Source: Xanthobacter dioxanivorans
Lineage (GTDB): Bacteria > Pseudomonadota > Alphaproteobacteria > Rhizobiales > Xanthobacteraceae
DNA: 64,000 bases
Direction: 5' to 3'
Assembly (NCBI RefSeq): GCF_016807805.1
Contig: NZ_CP063362.1
Span: 2,717,001-2,781,000 of the forward strand
Shown here piece after piece: positions 17,250-26,291 of this stretch. Under the pieces are notes generated by a model. The model did no database searches. It had not been told where the DNA came from and worked only from the letters and a program-made list of their open reading frames with translations. The first letter of the stretch is position 1. Every line of letters begins with the position of its first letter. The translations under genes and the position numbers were made by a program.

Positions 17250-18743
17250 ATGACCATCCAGACCCCGGTCACTTCCGCTGCCGCCGGCCTGCGCACGGGG
17301 GCCGCATTTCTCGCCGACCTCAAGGCCAGCAAGCGCTGCATCTTCGTCGATGGGCAGAAGGTCAGCGATCCCACCTCGCACCCGGCCTTCCGCGAGGGGG
17401 CGAAGTCCATGGCGCGCCTGTTCGATTTTGCGGCTGCGCCCGAAAATCTGGAAACCATGACCTTCGAGGTGGAGGAGACCGGAAAGCGCGCCTGGCGCTG
17501 CTTCCAGATCCCGAAAACCCATGCCGACCTGAAAGCCAAGCGCATTGCCGCCGAGAAGTGGGCCGAGCAGACTTTCGGCCTGATGGGCCGCACGCCGGAC
17601 CATGTGGCCAATTTCTTCACCGGATATGCAGCCAAGCCCTCGGTCTTCGCCAAATCCGGCGCGCGCTATGCGGAGAACGTGGTCAATTTCTACAAATACA
17701 TCCGCGACAACCACCTTTATGTGTCCTACGCGATCGTGCCGCCGCAGATCGACCGTTCCAAGCCCGCCCACAAGCAGGCCGATCCGCACCTCTACGCCGG
17801 CGCGGTGAAGGAGACGGCGGAGGGGATCTATGTGTCCGGCGGCCAGCAGCTGGCAACCGGCGCGGTCTATGCCGACTATATTCAGGTCAGCTGCATCCAT
17901 CCGTTGCAGCCGGGTGACGAGAACTACGCCATCAGCGTTGCCATCCCTGCCGACGCGGAGGGCCTGCGGCTTTATTCCCGCCGTCCGTTCGCCCAGCAGG
18001 CGGACAATGCGGAGGATCATCCGCTCACCAGCCGGTTCGACGAGAGCGACTGCTTCGTGGTGTTGGACAATGTGTTCGTGCCCTGGGAGCGCGTCTTCAT
18101 CTATCGCGACATCGAGCTGTGCCGAGACCAGTGGTGGAAGACGCCCTCCCATCTTTACGGCAACCACCAGGCGCAGGCCCGCTTCGCCACCAAGCTGCGC
18201 TTCCTGCTCGGCCTCGCCAAGCGCATGAACGAGGCCGTGGGCAATGATGGTGTGCCGCCGGTGCAGGTGCAGATGGGTGAACTGGCCGCGCTCGCGTCTA
18301 TCGTCGACGGCATGCTTCAGGCGCAGGAGGTGATGGCCTCCTATGACGAGGAGGGCGTGCTGTGGCCCTCCAAGACCATTCTGTATTCGGTGATGGCGCT
18401 TCAGTCGGAGATCAACCCGCGCATGATCGACATCGTGCGCGGGCTGACCGGGGCGGCGATGATTACGCTGCCGTCCTCGGTGAAGGATTTCGAGAACCCC
18501 GAGTCCCGTCCCGATCTGGAGCGCTTCTTCGGTACGCCCGTGCTCAATGCCCGCGAGCGCGTGGCGCTGATGCGCCTTGCCTGGGATTTCATCGGCTCGG
18601 AGCTGGGCAATCGCCACCAGCAGTACGAGAAATTCTACGGCGGCGCGTCCTTTCTGGTGAAGATGAACGTCTTCCGCGACTACGACTTCAAGCGCGCCGG
18701 CGCGCTGGTGGATGCGGCCTTGAGCCTGCCGCCGGTGGAGTGA
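17250..18743 (+). CDS. 4-hydroxyphenylacetate 3-monooxygenase (HpaB)-family flavin-dependent oxygenase
   Basis: This 497-residue protein belongs to the HpaB/PvcC flavin-dependent hydroxylase family. It has an acyl-CoA-dehydrogenase-like fold, includes TPDHVANFFTGYAAKP near 115, and has the C-terminal HpaB domain with ESDCFVVLDNVFVPWERVF near 270. The family ortho-hydroxylates phenols with reduced flavin from a separate reductase, here probably the HpaC-like protein. ATG 17250 lies after AGAAGG, behind a MarR-regulated promoter. Exact substrate is open: 4-hydroxyphenylacetate, other 4-substituted phenols, or chlorophenols. Members related to 4-hydroxybutyryl-CoA dehydratase share the fold but not this context. 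Confidence 0.85.
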   Translation: MTIQTPVTSAAAGLRTGAAFLADLKASKRCIFVDGQKVSDPTSHPAFREGAKSMARLFDFAAAPENLETMTFEVEETGKRAWRCFQIPKTHADLKAKRIAAEKWAEQTFGLMGRTPDHVANFFTGYAAKPSVFAKSGARYAENVVNFYKYIRDNHLYVSYAIVPPQIDRSKPAHKQADPHLYAGAVKETAEGIYVSGGQQLATGAVYADYIQVSCIHPLQPGDENYAISVAIPADAEGLRLYSRRPFAQQADNAEDHPLTSRFDESDCFVVLDNVFVPWERVFIYRDIELCRDQWWKTPSHLYGNHQAQARFATKLRFLLGLAKRMNEAVGNDGVPPVQVQMGELAALASIVDGMLQAQEVMASYDEEGVLWPSKTILYSVMALQSEINPRMIDIVRGLTGAAMITLPSSVKDFENPESRPDLERFFGTPVLNARERVALMRLAWDFIGSELGNRHQQYEKFYGGASFLVKMNVFRDYDFKRAGALVDAALSLPPVE

Positions 18744-18820
18744 GCCCTTCCGGCGGCCGGATTGGGGGCCTCTCCGCGAGGAGGGGCCCGTGTTCCGTGG
18801 GCAAGAGGGGGCGACAGACG

Positions 18821-18854
18821 GAAAAGGCCTCTTCCGAAAAAAAAAGGCCTTTTC
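18821..18854. terminator. Bidirectional terminator between convergent genes
   Basis: A perfect 9-bp stem, GAAAAGGCC (18821-18829) with GGCCTTTTC (18846-18854), encloses a 16-nt loop that includes an A9 run. It lies between the stop of the monooxygenase and that of the aldehyde dehydrogenase, which converge. The T-run in the 3' arm serves plus-strand transcripts, and the A tract gives T's on the other strand. Confidence 0.7.
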
Positions 18855-18914
18855 TCCCGTTTCGGTCCGGGCAGTTCGACCCGCACCCGCGCGGGTACGG
18901 GCCGGGAACCTCGG

Positions 18915-20360
18915 TCAGGCCACCTCGTATCCGAGGATGGCCTTGATCTCCAGGAAGTCCTCCAGCCCGTAGATGCCGGCCTCGCGGCCATTGCCCGACT
19001 GCTTGTAGCCGCCGAACGGGGCCTCCACATCCTGAAGCTTTCCGTGCGGGGCGCCGTTCAGATAGATGCGTCCGGCGCGCATGCGCAGGCCGATGGCGCG
19101 GGCGTGCTCCAGCGACCCCGCCCAGACATAGCCCGAGAGGCCATAGAGTGTGCCGTTGGCGATCTCGATGGCGTCGTCCTCGTCCTTATAGGAGAGGATG
19201 GAGAGCACGGGACCGAAGATTTCCTGCTGGGCGATGGTCATGTCCGGGCGCACATCCGAGAAGATGGTCGGGCGCACGTAATAGCCGCGGTTGAGGTCGG
19301 CCGGACGCCCTTGGCCGCCAATCACCAGCGTTGCGCCTTCGGCGATCCCGACGCCGATCAGGTGCTGCACGCGGTCGAATTGCGCCTTGCTGACCAGCGG
19401 GCCGAGACGGGTGCCCTCAGCCAGCGGATCGCCGACGACGACCGCTTCTGCCGTCCGCCGGGCGATCTCCACCACCTCGCCCAACTGGTCCCGATGGACG
19501 AGCATGCGCGTGGGTGCCTGGCAGGATTGCCCCGTATTGGTGAAGCAGCGCAGCACCCCGGCCGGCACCGCCTTGGCGAGGTCTGCGCCGGGCAGGATGA
19601 TGTTGGCGGACTTGCCACCCAGTTCCTGATGGACGCGCTTGACTGTCTCCGCCGCCGACTTGGCCACGAGCACGCCGGCGCGGGTGGAGCCGGTGAAGGA
19701 GACCATGTCAATGTCGGGATGCGCGGAAATCGCCTCGCCGACCGTTGGCCCGTCGCCATTCACGAGGTTGAAAACGCCCTTGGGCACGCCGGCCTCGTGC
19801 AGGATCTCGGCGAGCACGATGCCGCTGAGCGGAGCCACCTCGCTGGGCTTCACCACGGCGGTACAGCCGGCGGCAAGCGCGGCGGCGAACTTGGCGGCGA
19901 TCTGGTTCACCGGCCAGTTCCATGGCGTGATCATGCCCACGACGCCGATGGGCTCGCGCACGATGTGCGTGGTGTCGCCCAGCATGTGGCCGAAGTCGTA
20001 ATCCTTCAGCACGCGCCGCGCTTCCTTGAAGTGGTCCAGCGTGGTGTTGGTCTGCACGTCCTTGGCGAACCAGAGGGGTGAGCCCATCTCCGCCGTGATG
20101 ACGGCGGCCAGCTCGTCGAAGCGCCGCTCGTAGGCGGCAATGATGCTGGCCAGCAGCTCAAGGCGTTCCGCCTTGCTGCTTGTCGACCAGCTCCCGAAGG
20201 CCGCACGGGCGGCCTTCACCGCGCGATCCACATCGGCCGCGCTGCCAAGGCTGATGGTGCCGGCCACCTCCTCGTTGGCCGGATTGATGACATCGAACGG
20301 GGTGCCGGCGATGGGCTCGACCCAGGCGCCGTCGATGTAGAATTTCGTGGTGTTGCTCAT
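18915..20360 (-). CDS. Aldehyde dehydrogenase family protein
   Basis: The 481-residue NAD(P)-dependent enzyme shows ITPWNWP, GSTRAG, the catalytic Glu motif HQELGGKSANI and the catalytic Cys in NTGQSCQAPTR. It oxidises an aldehyde to an acid in the cytosol. Of the two close ATG codons, 20360 is chosen because AAGGA sits 8 nt before it and only 2 nt before 20366. It follows the ThDP enzyme by 68 bp in the same operon. This suggests it removes the aldehyde made by that decarboxylase, like benzaldehyde dehydrogenase in mandelate degradation. Confidence 0.92.
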   Translation of the reverse strand: MSNTTKFYIDGAWVEPIAGTPFDVINPANEEVAGTISLGSAADVDRAVKAARAAFGSWSTSSKAERLELLASIIAAYERRFDELAAVITAEMGSPLWFAKDVQTNTTLDHFKEARRVLKDYDFGHMLGDTTHIVREPIGVVGMITPWNWPVNQIAAKFAAALAAGCTAVVKPSEVAPLSGIVLAEILHEAGVPKGVFNLVNGDGPTVGEAISAHPDIDMVSFTGSTRAGVLVAKSAAETVKRVHQELGGKSANIILPGADLAKAVPAGVLRCFTNTGQSCQAPTRMLVHRDQLGEVVEIARRTAEAVVVGDPLAEGTRLGPLVSKAQFDRVQHLIGVGIAEGATLVIGGQGRPADLNRGYYVRPTIFSDVRPDMTIAQQEIFGPVLSILSYKDEDDAIEIANGTLYGLSGYVWAGSLEHARAIGLRMRAGRIYLNGAPHGKLQDVEAPFGGYKQSGNGREAGIYGLEDFLEIKAILGYEVA

Positions 20361-20428
20361 CGCCATGGTCCTTGCATGGAAGGCCGGAGAGGCCGCCTGT
20401 GCGGGCAGGCGGCCTGTCGGTTCTGGTG

Positions 20429-22204
20429 TCACTCGCCGCGGGACAGGGGCGGGTTGGCGTAGCCGGGCGTCACATGGGCGTCGATGAAATAGGGCTTGCC
20501 GGAGCGCACCACTTCAAGGCCGCGCCGGATGGCCGCCTCCAGCTCCTCGATGGTCTGCACCGGGCCTTCCGCTTCCACGCCCTGCGCGCGCGCCATGGCG
20601 GCGAGGTCGAGTTCGGGATCGGCGATGCGCTGGCCGATCCAGCGGTTCTGCGCGGGGCGGCCGCGCATCTTCGCCACCGCTTCCTGATGAATCTCGTCGT
20701 TGAAGTTGGAGCGGTTGTTGGAGACGATGAACAGCGCCGGGATGCCGTAATGGGCGGCGGTCCAGAGGGCGGAGACGCCCTGCATGAAATCGCCGTCGCC
20801 CAGCACCGAGACCACAGGGCGGCCGGAGTCCTTGAGGGCCAGCGCCACGCCGATGGTGAGGCCCGGGCCGGCGGCAAGGCCGGCGCCGCCGTCATGGCCC
20901 ATGAAGTCCAGCGGATCGCGGAAGTGATAGGCGTTGCCCGCCCAGCCGATGGTGACATGGGCGAGGGTGAAGGTCTCCTCGCCACGCACCTTGGCCAGCG
21001 CCACCTCAATGTCGCGCGGCGCCATTTCCTTCGAGGCATTGTCGGAATAGGCGGGAACGGGATGGGTGTTGCGGCTCTTGCCGTCCCAGCGCGCCTGGCC
21101 GGCGAGCTTCTGCTCCAGCACGGCGAGCACGTCCTCCACCGCGCCGTCGGCGCCCGCCATGACCGGCACGTCCACCGGCGGCAGGGCGAAATAGTCCATG
21201 CTCCAGCCGCGATGCAGGATGCTGTCCAGCGAGACATGGGCGATCCTGGCCGGATAGGTCTCGGTGGTGCGGGTGAGCTGGAGCAGGAAGCCGTTGAGGT
21301 CCACCCAGTCGAAGCTGACGATCACGTCCGCCGCGCGCACCTTCTCCTTGGCGGCGGGACTCAGCCAATAGAAGGGCGGCACGATGTGCAGGCCGTGGTC
21401 GGTGGGAAACACCGAGCGCTCGCGAACGGAGGTCATGACCGAGGCGCCGGAGAGTTCCGCCAGCCGCACGCGCCGCGCCCAGGCCTCCGGATCACGCGAG
21501 CCACGGCCAAACAGGATGAGAGGAGTCTTGGCGCGCGCCAGCATCTCGGCGATGGCTTCCACCTCTGCGGCACCGGCGCGGGGCGCAGGGGCAGGTTTGA
21601 AGCGTTCCACCGAGGGGATGGCGAGTGGCTGATCGAGCTTCTGCTCCTGCAGGCCGGCATCGAGGCAGATGTACACGGGGGCGCAGGGCTGGCTCTCGGT
21701 AAGCTGCGCGCCGCGCAGGAAGGCTTCCACGATGCCGTGGGGTGAGCGCGGCTCGTCATCCCACTTGGTGTAGTCGCGCACCAGCGCACCCTGATCCTTT
21801 GAGGTGTGGATCCAGTCGATCCACGGGCGACGCTTCTCGGGGGCGACGGGGCCGGTGGCGCCGACCACGATCATCGGCGCGCGGTCGCACCAGGCGTTGA
21901 ACAGCCCCATGGCGCCGTGCAGCAGGCCGACGTTGGAATGCAGCACCGCGGCCATGGCCTTGTCGGTGGCCTTGGCATAGCCGTGGGCGATGGACACCAC
22001 ATGGTCCTCGTTGAGGCACAGCAGCATCTGGGGCCGCTCATTGCCCAGGTGGTTGACGAGGCTGTCGTGGAAGCCGCGATAGCTCGCCCCCGGATTGAGG
22101 GCGATGTAGGGAATGTCGAGAGCACGCAGCATGCGGGCGGCGATGTCGCTGCCCCATTCCACCGTTTCGGAAAGCGTGACCTCGGGACGTTCGATATTCT
22201 TCAT
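20429..22204 (-). CDS. ThDP-dependent enzyme, benzoylformate decarboxylase / acetolactate synthase-like
   Basis: This 591-residue ThDP enzyme has three domains. The pyrimidine domain has the conserved Glu66 in LNEDHVVSIAHGYA. A central domain follows, then the pyrophosphate domain with GDGDFMQGVSALWTA leading to SNNRSNFND, the Mg-ThDP motif. Homologues decarboxylate 2-oxo acids or join them. Sitting between a 2-hydroxyacid dehydrogenase and an aldehyde dehydrogenase favours decarboxylation of a 2-oxo acid to an aldehyde. Carboligation or oxalyl-CoA-type activity cannot be excluded. It lies 72 bp after the hydroxyacid dehydrogenase. Confidence 0.85.
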   Translation of the reverse strand: MKNIERPEVTLSETVEWGSDIAARMLRALDIPYIALNPGASYRGFHDSLVNHLGNERPQMLLCLNEDHVVSIAHGYAKATDKAMAAVLHSNVGLLHGAMGLFNAWCDRAPMIVVGATGPVAPEKRRPWIDWIHTSKDQGALVRDYTKWDDEPRSPHGIVEAFLRGAQLTESQPCAPVYICLDAGLQEQKLDQPLAIPSVERFKPAPAPRAGAAEVEAIAEMLARAKTPLILFGRGSRDPEAWARRVRLAELSGASVMTSVRERSVFPTDHGLHIVPPFYWLSPAAKEKVRAADVIVSFDWVDLNGFLLQLTRTTETYPARIAHVSLDSILHRGWSMDYFALPPVDVPVMAGADGAVEDVLAVLEQKLAGQARWDGKSRNTHPVPAYSDNASKEMAPRDIEVALAKVRGEETFTLAHVTIGWAGNAYHFRDPLDFMGHDGGAGLAAGPGLTIGVALALKDSGRPVVSVLGDGDFMQGVSALWTAAHYGIPALFIVSNNRSNFNDEIHQEAVAKMRGRPAQNRWIGQRIADPELDLAAMARAQGVEAEGPVQTIEELEAAIRRGLEVVRSGKPYFIDAHVTPGYANPPLSRGE

Positions 22205-22276
22205 TGCACCAGTTTCCGTAGGCTTTCGATGGTGGGATGAGGCCCCGTGCGGGCGTCCGGGAGAGGATTTCGGGCG

Positions 22277-23386
22277 TCAGGTCTGTGGCTGGCGCTGGCC
22301 GATGAAGGTGGACAGGACGCTGGATGAAAGTCCGGGCTGGGTCCGGCGCAGCAGCGCCGCATCGAGTTGCGCAACGGTGCGGCAGCCCAGCAGCGCCAGC
22401 GCGTTGGAAAGCTCGGCCTTGAGAAGGGAGAGCATGGTTTCCACCCCGGCCCGCCCGCCGGCCGCCAGCGCGAGCCCTTGCAGCTTGCCGAGCCCCGCAG
22501 CCGTCGCGCCGAGCGCCAACGCCTTGGCGATGTCGGTGCCGCGCAGGAAGCCGCCGTCCACGAGCACCGGCTTGTCGGCGCCGATGGCGGCGCGCGCAGC
22601 CTCGATCTGATCGAGGGCCGGCACGCAATGGTCCAGCTGCCGCCCGCCGTGGTTGGAGAGATAGACCGCGTCGGCTCCGTGCTCGGCGGCGAGGCGGGCA
22701 TCCTCGGGGTGAAGGATGCCCTTGAGGATCAGCGGCAGCCGCGTGAGGCTGCGCAGGAAGGCCACGTCATCCCACGACAGCGCGGCCTGCTCGGTGGTGA
22801 TCTGCACCGATTTGCGGTCGTCGAAATTCACCCGATCCACCGCCGCGGCGGAGGAAAAACGGTTGCGCAGGTCGCGTTCGCGCCGGCCGTAGACCGCGGA
22901 ATCAACGGTCAGGCAGATGGCGGCGCAGCCCGCGGCCTCGGCGCGCCCCACCACCTGCCGCAGCCAGTCGCGGTCGCCGCGCACATAGATCTGGAGGATC
23001 AGGACGGCATCCGGCTCGGCCCGCGCCACCTCTTCCAGCGCAGGCTGGGACATGATGCTGATGAAGCAGGGCACGCCCGCCGCCCGCGCCGCCGCCGCGC
23101 TGGCGAGCGCGCCCTCCTTGTCGAACAGGGAGAGCGAGCCGATGGGGGCGAGAAAGGCGGGCAGGGCCATGGAGCGGCCGAAAAGCGATGTGGCGGTGGA
23201 GCGCTCCGCCACATCGCGCAGCACCCGCGGCAGAAAGGCGAGGCTATCCAGCGCCAGGCGGTTGCCGCACAGCGCGCGCTCGGATTCCGCGCCGCCGGTC
23301 AGATAGTCCCACACCGCCGGGGCCAGCCGCGCGCGGGCGCGGGTGACGATCTCATCATTGGTGAAGATGTCGGCGCTCGTGTCCAT
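22277..23386 (-). CDS. FMN-dependent 2-hydroxyacid dehydrogenase/oxidase (mandelate/lactate/glycolate type)
   Basis: The 369-residue TIM-barrel FMN protein carries the family active-site motif YLSNHGGRQLD near residue 245 (catalytic His followed by Arg), and FLAPIG near 80 for FMN binding. These enzymes oxidise (S)-2-hydroxy acids to 2-oxo acids. ATG 23386 is the first gene of the minus operon running to the ThDP enzyme and the aldehyde dehydrogenase, and a strong candidate operator lies just upstream. No long membrane insert is seen, so whether it passes electrons to quinone or to oxygen is open. Confidence 0.88.
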   Translation of the reverse strand: MDTSADIFTNDEIVTRARARLAPAVWDYLTGGAESERALCGNRLALDSLAFLPRVLRDVAERSTATSLFGRSMALPAFLAPIGSLSLFDKEGALASAAAARAAGVPCFISIMSQPALEEVARAEPDAVLILQIYVRGDRDWLRQVVGRAEAAGCAAICLTVDSAVYGRRERDLRNRFSSAAAVDRVNFDDRKSVQITTEQAALSWDDVAFLRSLTRLPLILKGILHPEDARLAAEHGADAVYLSNHGGRQLDHCVPALDQIEAARAAIGADKPVLVDGGFLRGTDIAKALALGATAAGLGKLQGLALAAGGRAGVETMLSLLKAELSNALALLGCRTVAQLDAALLRRTQPGLSSSVLSTFIGQRQPQT

Positions 23387-23412
23387 TGCCCGCCTCTGCT
23401 TCGGCAATAGGC

Positions 23413-23458
23413 GTCTGAATATTCAGACATTAAGATTGTAAGACAAAACTGTCAATCG
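23413..23458 (-). promoter_or_regulatory. Promoter and FadR-type operator of the hydroxyacid operon
   Basis: Read on the minus strand, TTGACA (23455-23450) is a consensus -35. The spacer holds TTGTAAGACAA (23436-23446, given on plus), a match to the FadR-subfamily GntR consensus TnGTnnnACnA. The surrounding 29-bp element TTAAGATTGTAAGAC-N5-TGTCAATCG recurs at 27315-27343. A separate perfect 16-bp palindrome GTCTGAATATTCAGAC lies at 23413-23428, near the expected transcription start. Confidence 0.65.
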
Positions 23459-23533
23459 CGAGGAAGCCCGCGCGCGTGACGTGGTGCCGAAAGTCCGGCG
23501 CCACGTGCGTCTTGCGCATGCGCATGTCCGCCG

Positions 23534-24574
23534 TCACCCCGCGCAGGGGTGCGGCAGGTAGCTCATGTCCACGTAATTCTTGATCTCGATGCGCTTGGCC
23601 AGGAAGCCCTGGTCCACCATGGCGTCCACCTGCGACTGAAGCAGGTCGGAGCTCAGGCAGCCGTTGAGATCGCGATAATAATCGCTCTTGGTGGCGAAGT
23701 ACGTGTCCACCACCTCCGGCGTGGACTTGGCCACTTCGGCGACCACGGCCACCGCCTCCTTGCGGTTGGCCGGATCGTGCAGCCAGTGCAGGCCGTCCAC
23801 ATAATCCGCCAGCCAGGCGCGCACGGCGGCGGGCTGGGTGGTCAGGATCTGGTTGGTTGCGGCCTGGAAGATCACCGAATAGGCCGGGTAGGCCGCGGTT
23901 CCGTTGAACAGTTCGCGGATGCCCCCCTTGGCCAGTTCGGTGGCGCCGAAGGGGAGGGGGAGAACGCCGCAGTCCACGCGGCCCTCGCGCAGGGCCATGC
24001 CGATGCTCGGGAAAGAGATTTCCACGATGCGCACGTCGCGTCGCGGATCGAGGCCGTTCTTCTTCAGCACGACGCGCAGCAGCAGATCGACGCCGGTGCC
24101 GAAGGCGTTGACCGCGATGATCTTGCCCTTGAGCTGCTTGGGGTCGGTGATCGGGCTGCCCTCCAGCACATAGAAGGACTGGGCGGAATAGCCGGCGCGG
24201 ACGTCATGCTCGTCGGCGATCACCTTCATGCCGCCGGGCACGGCGTCCTTGGCAAGAGCGGAGACGAAGCTGGCGCAGGACTGGGCGGCCAGGTCGATGC
24301 GCCCGGCGGCCATCAGCGCTGTCGCTTCCGGGGTGCCGCGCGTATAGGTCACGTCCAGAAGATAGTCCTTGCCGTAGCGCTTCAGGATGTTCTTCTTCAT
24401 GAAGTCGGTGAAGAAGACGGTGTCGATTTCGTTCGGGCCGAACCCGCCGCCCGTGGCGTAGCGCAGGGTCGGGGGCGTCTGTGCGCGCAGCGGCGTTCCG
24501 GTACTCGCCGCGAGCGCGGTGGCGCCCATGCCCATGAGGGCCGTACGTCTGGAAATCCCGAACTTGATGCCCAT
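23534..24574 (-). CDS. ABC transporter substrate-binding protein (taurine/nitrate/sulfonate type)
   Basis: This 346-residue NMT1/SsuA-like periplasmic protein starts at ATG 24574 behind GAGGGG. The N-terminus SRRTALMGMGATALAA has twin arginines and a hydrophobic stretch ending near LRAQ, so Tat or Sec export is possible. The mature part, TLRYATGGGFGPNEIDTVFF, begins the two-lobed fold. It follows the hydroxyacid dehydrogenase region with the permease and ATPase genes upstream on the same strand. The cargo is unknown; a hydroxy- or aromatic acid fits the neighbours better than a sulfonate. Confidence 0.87.
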   Translation of the reverse strand: MGIKFGISRRTALMGMGATALAASTGTPLRAQTPPTLRYATGGGFGPNEIDTVFFTDFMKKNILKRYGKDYLLDVTYTRGTPEATALMAAGRIDLAAQSCASFVSALAKDAVPGGMKVIADEHDVRAGYSAQSFYVLEGSPITDPKQLKGKIIAVNAFGTGVDLLLRVVLKKNGLDPRRDVRIVEISFPSIGMALREGRVDCGVLPLPFGATELAKGGIRELFNGTAAYPAYSVIFQAATNQILTTQPAAVRAWLADYVDGLHWLHDPANRKEAVAVVAEVAKSTPEVVDTYFATKSDYYRDLNGCLSSDLLQSQVDAMVDQGFLAKRIEIKNYVDMSYLPHPCAG

Positions 24575-24723
24575 GCTCAATATCCCCTCTTGCGAACAAG
24601 ACGCTGGTGGAAGGATGGATGCGGCCCGTTTCTTTTGCCGGGCTCGTTTGCCCTTGCGGGCGGTCGGCGCGCTGCCGCCTCCTACGGGGGTAGGCAGGCG
24701 GGCCTGCTTGTCCGCCGGAAGGC

Positions 24724-25482
24724 TCAGTCCTTGCTGGCGGTCTGCTCGTGCCAGCGCAGGGTGTGGATGCGAAGCTTGAGGAACAGGGTGTCGATCACGT
24801 AGCCGATGGCGAGCATCAGGATGAGGATCTCGAACACCGTCGTCGTCTCGAAGAAACGCTGGGCGTAGACCAGTTCACCGCCCAGCCCGCCACCGCCGGC
24901 GATCATCTCCGCCGTGAACGCGCTGACCAGCGCCTGCGGGATGGCGACCCGCACGCCGCTCAGCAGCGAGGGGAGGGAGGCCGGCAGCACGACCCGGAAG
25001 ATCATGCCGGCGCGCGTTGTTGCCATCGCCTGCGCCGCCCAGATCTGCGCGCGGGGCACGGTCGAGGCGGCACCATAGGCGGCGACGATGAAGGGGAAGA
25101 CGCAGACGAAGGCAACCAGCAGGATCTTCGACATGTGATCGATGCCGAACCACAGGATGAAGATGGGCAAAAGGGCGATCTTGGGTGCGGGGAAGCCGGT
25201 GGAGATGATCGGCGTCATGAAACGGTTCAGCCATGTGAACTGCGCCATGGCGATGCCGGTCGTGACGCCGATGACCATGGCAATCGCAAAGCCGGCGAAG
25301 GCCCGGTAAAGGCTCACCAGCATGGGGCCGAAGAACTGGCCGGCCAGCAATTGCGTGAACAGGTCCGCGACCACGTGCGAAAAGGCCGGCAGGAAAATGG
25401 GCGGCGTGAGCCCGGTGCGGGCGACCACCTCCCAGACCGCGGCGAGAAGCACCAGAGGGTAGAGGGAAACGACCCTTGCCAT
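24724..25482 (-). CDS. ABC transporter permease (SsuC/TauC type)
   Basis: The 252-residue inner-membrane protein has about six transmembrane segments and the EAA-like loop AQAMATTRAGMIFRVVLPASLPSLLSGVRV. ATG 25482 (MARVVSLYPL) is used; the frame upstream lacks a ribosome site and overlaps the preceding permease gap. It is paired with a second permease 20 bp upstream, so the channel is probably a heterodimer, unlike the homodimeric SsuC. Confidence 0.88.
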   Translation of the reverse strand: MARVVSLYPLVLLAAVWEVVARTGLTPPIFLPAFSHVVADLFTQLLAGQFFGPMLVSLYRAFAGFAIAMVIGVTTGIAMAQFTWLNRFMTPIISTGFPAPKIALLPIFILWFGIDHMSKILLVAFVCVFPFIVAAYGAASTVPRAQIWAAQAMATTRAGMIFRVVLPASLPSLLSGVRVAIPQALVSAFTAEMIAGGGGLGGELVYAQRFFETTTVFEILILMLAIGYVIDTLFLKLRIHTLRWHEQTASKD

Positions 25483-25501
25483 GTCCGAAATCGCCTCTCG
25501 A

Positions 25502-26290
25502 TCAGCGTTGCGCGCTGTAGGTGTCGCTCCAGCGCAGGGCGTAGGCCGACACGCGCGCGAACAGGAAATCAATCGTCGCGGCGACGATGACGATGGCGGT
25601 GACCGCAGCGAACATGGGCACGTAGGCGCCGTTCTCGCCGTACATGAAGATCAGCTTCCCGATGCCATAGCTGGAGGCGATCATTTCCGCCGCGATGGCC
25701 ACCACGAAGGAGAAGCCGAGCGCCACCCGGACGCCGATGAGGATGGCGGGCAGCGCGGCGGGCAGCTGGATGCGGAACAGGATGCCGACGGGACCGGTGC
25801 CCATGGCCCGGCCACTCCACACCAGCACGCGGGGCACGCCCTCCACCCCGTGATAGGTGTAGACGAGCACTGGCAGCAGGGTGGACAGCATCACAGCCAG
25901 CACGTTGGTCACGGTGCCGATGCCGAACCAGAGGATGAACAGCGGGATCAACGAGGTCTTGGGGAGGGTGTATGTGACCTTGACGATCGGCTCGAAGAAG
26001 CCGCGGACATGCCTGGAAAGCGCCATCGTGGCGCCGAGCGGAACCGCGATCGAGGTGCCGAGCAGCAGGCCGAGCATGCTGCGGATGACGGTTTGCTCAA
26101 GGTCTGTCCGGAATGAAGCCGTGCCCATCAGGGTCACAAGCTCGACCGCTACGTCACCGGGCAGGGGAAGAAGTGAGCGATCGACGAGGCCGAGGCGGAC
26201 GACCAGATCCCACGCGAGAACGCAGGCGGCCAGCGAGCCGACATAGCTGAGGATGGCGACCAAAGGGGCGGTGCGGGATGCCGTGCTCAT
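25502..26290 (-). CDS. ABC transporter permease (SsuC/TauC type)
   Basis: This 262-residue permease is related to its downstream neighbour. It has about six membrane segments, and the cytoplasmic EAA loop reads GRAMGTGPVGILFRIQLPAALPAILIGVRV. It starts at ATG 26290, 1 bp after the ATPase gene ends. With that ATPase, the second permease and the binding protein it completes a four-gene importer on the minus strand. Confidence 0.88.
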   Translation of the reverse strand: MSTASRTAPLVAILSYVGSLAACVLAWDLVVRLGLVDRSLLPLPGDVAVELVTLMGTASFRTDLEQTVIRSMLGLLLGTSIAVPLGATMALSRHVRGFFEPIVKVTYTLPKTSLIPLFILWFGIGTVTNVLAVMLSTLLPVLVYTYHGVEGVPRVLVWSGRAMGTGPVGILFRIQLPAALPAILIGVRVALGFSFVVAIAAEMIASSYGIGKLIFMYGENGAYVPMFAAVTAIVIVAATIDFLFARVSAYALRWSDTYSAQR

Positions 26291-26291
26291 C

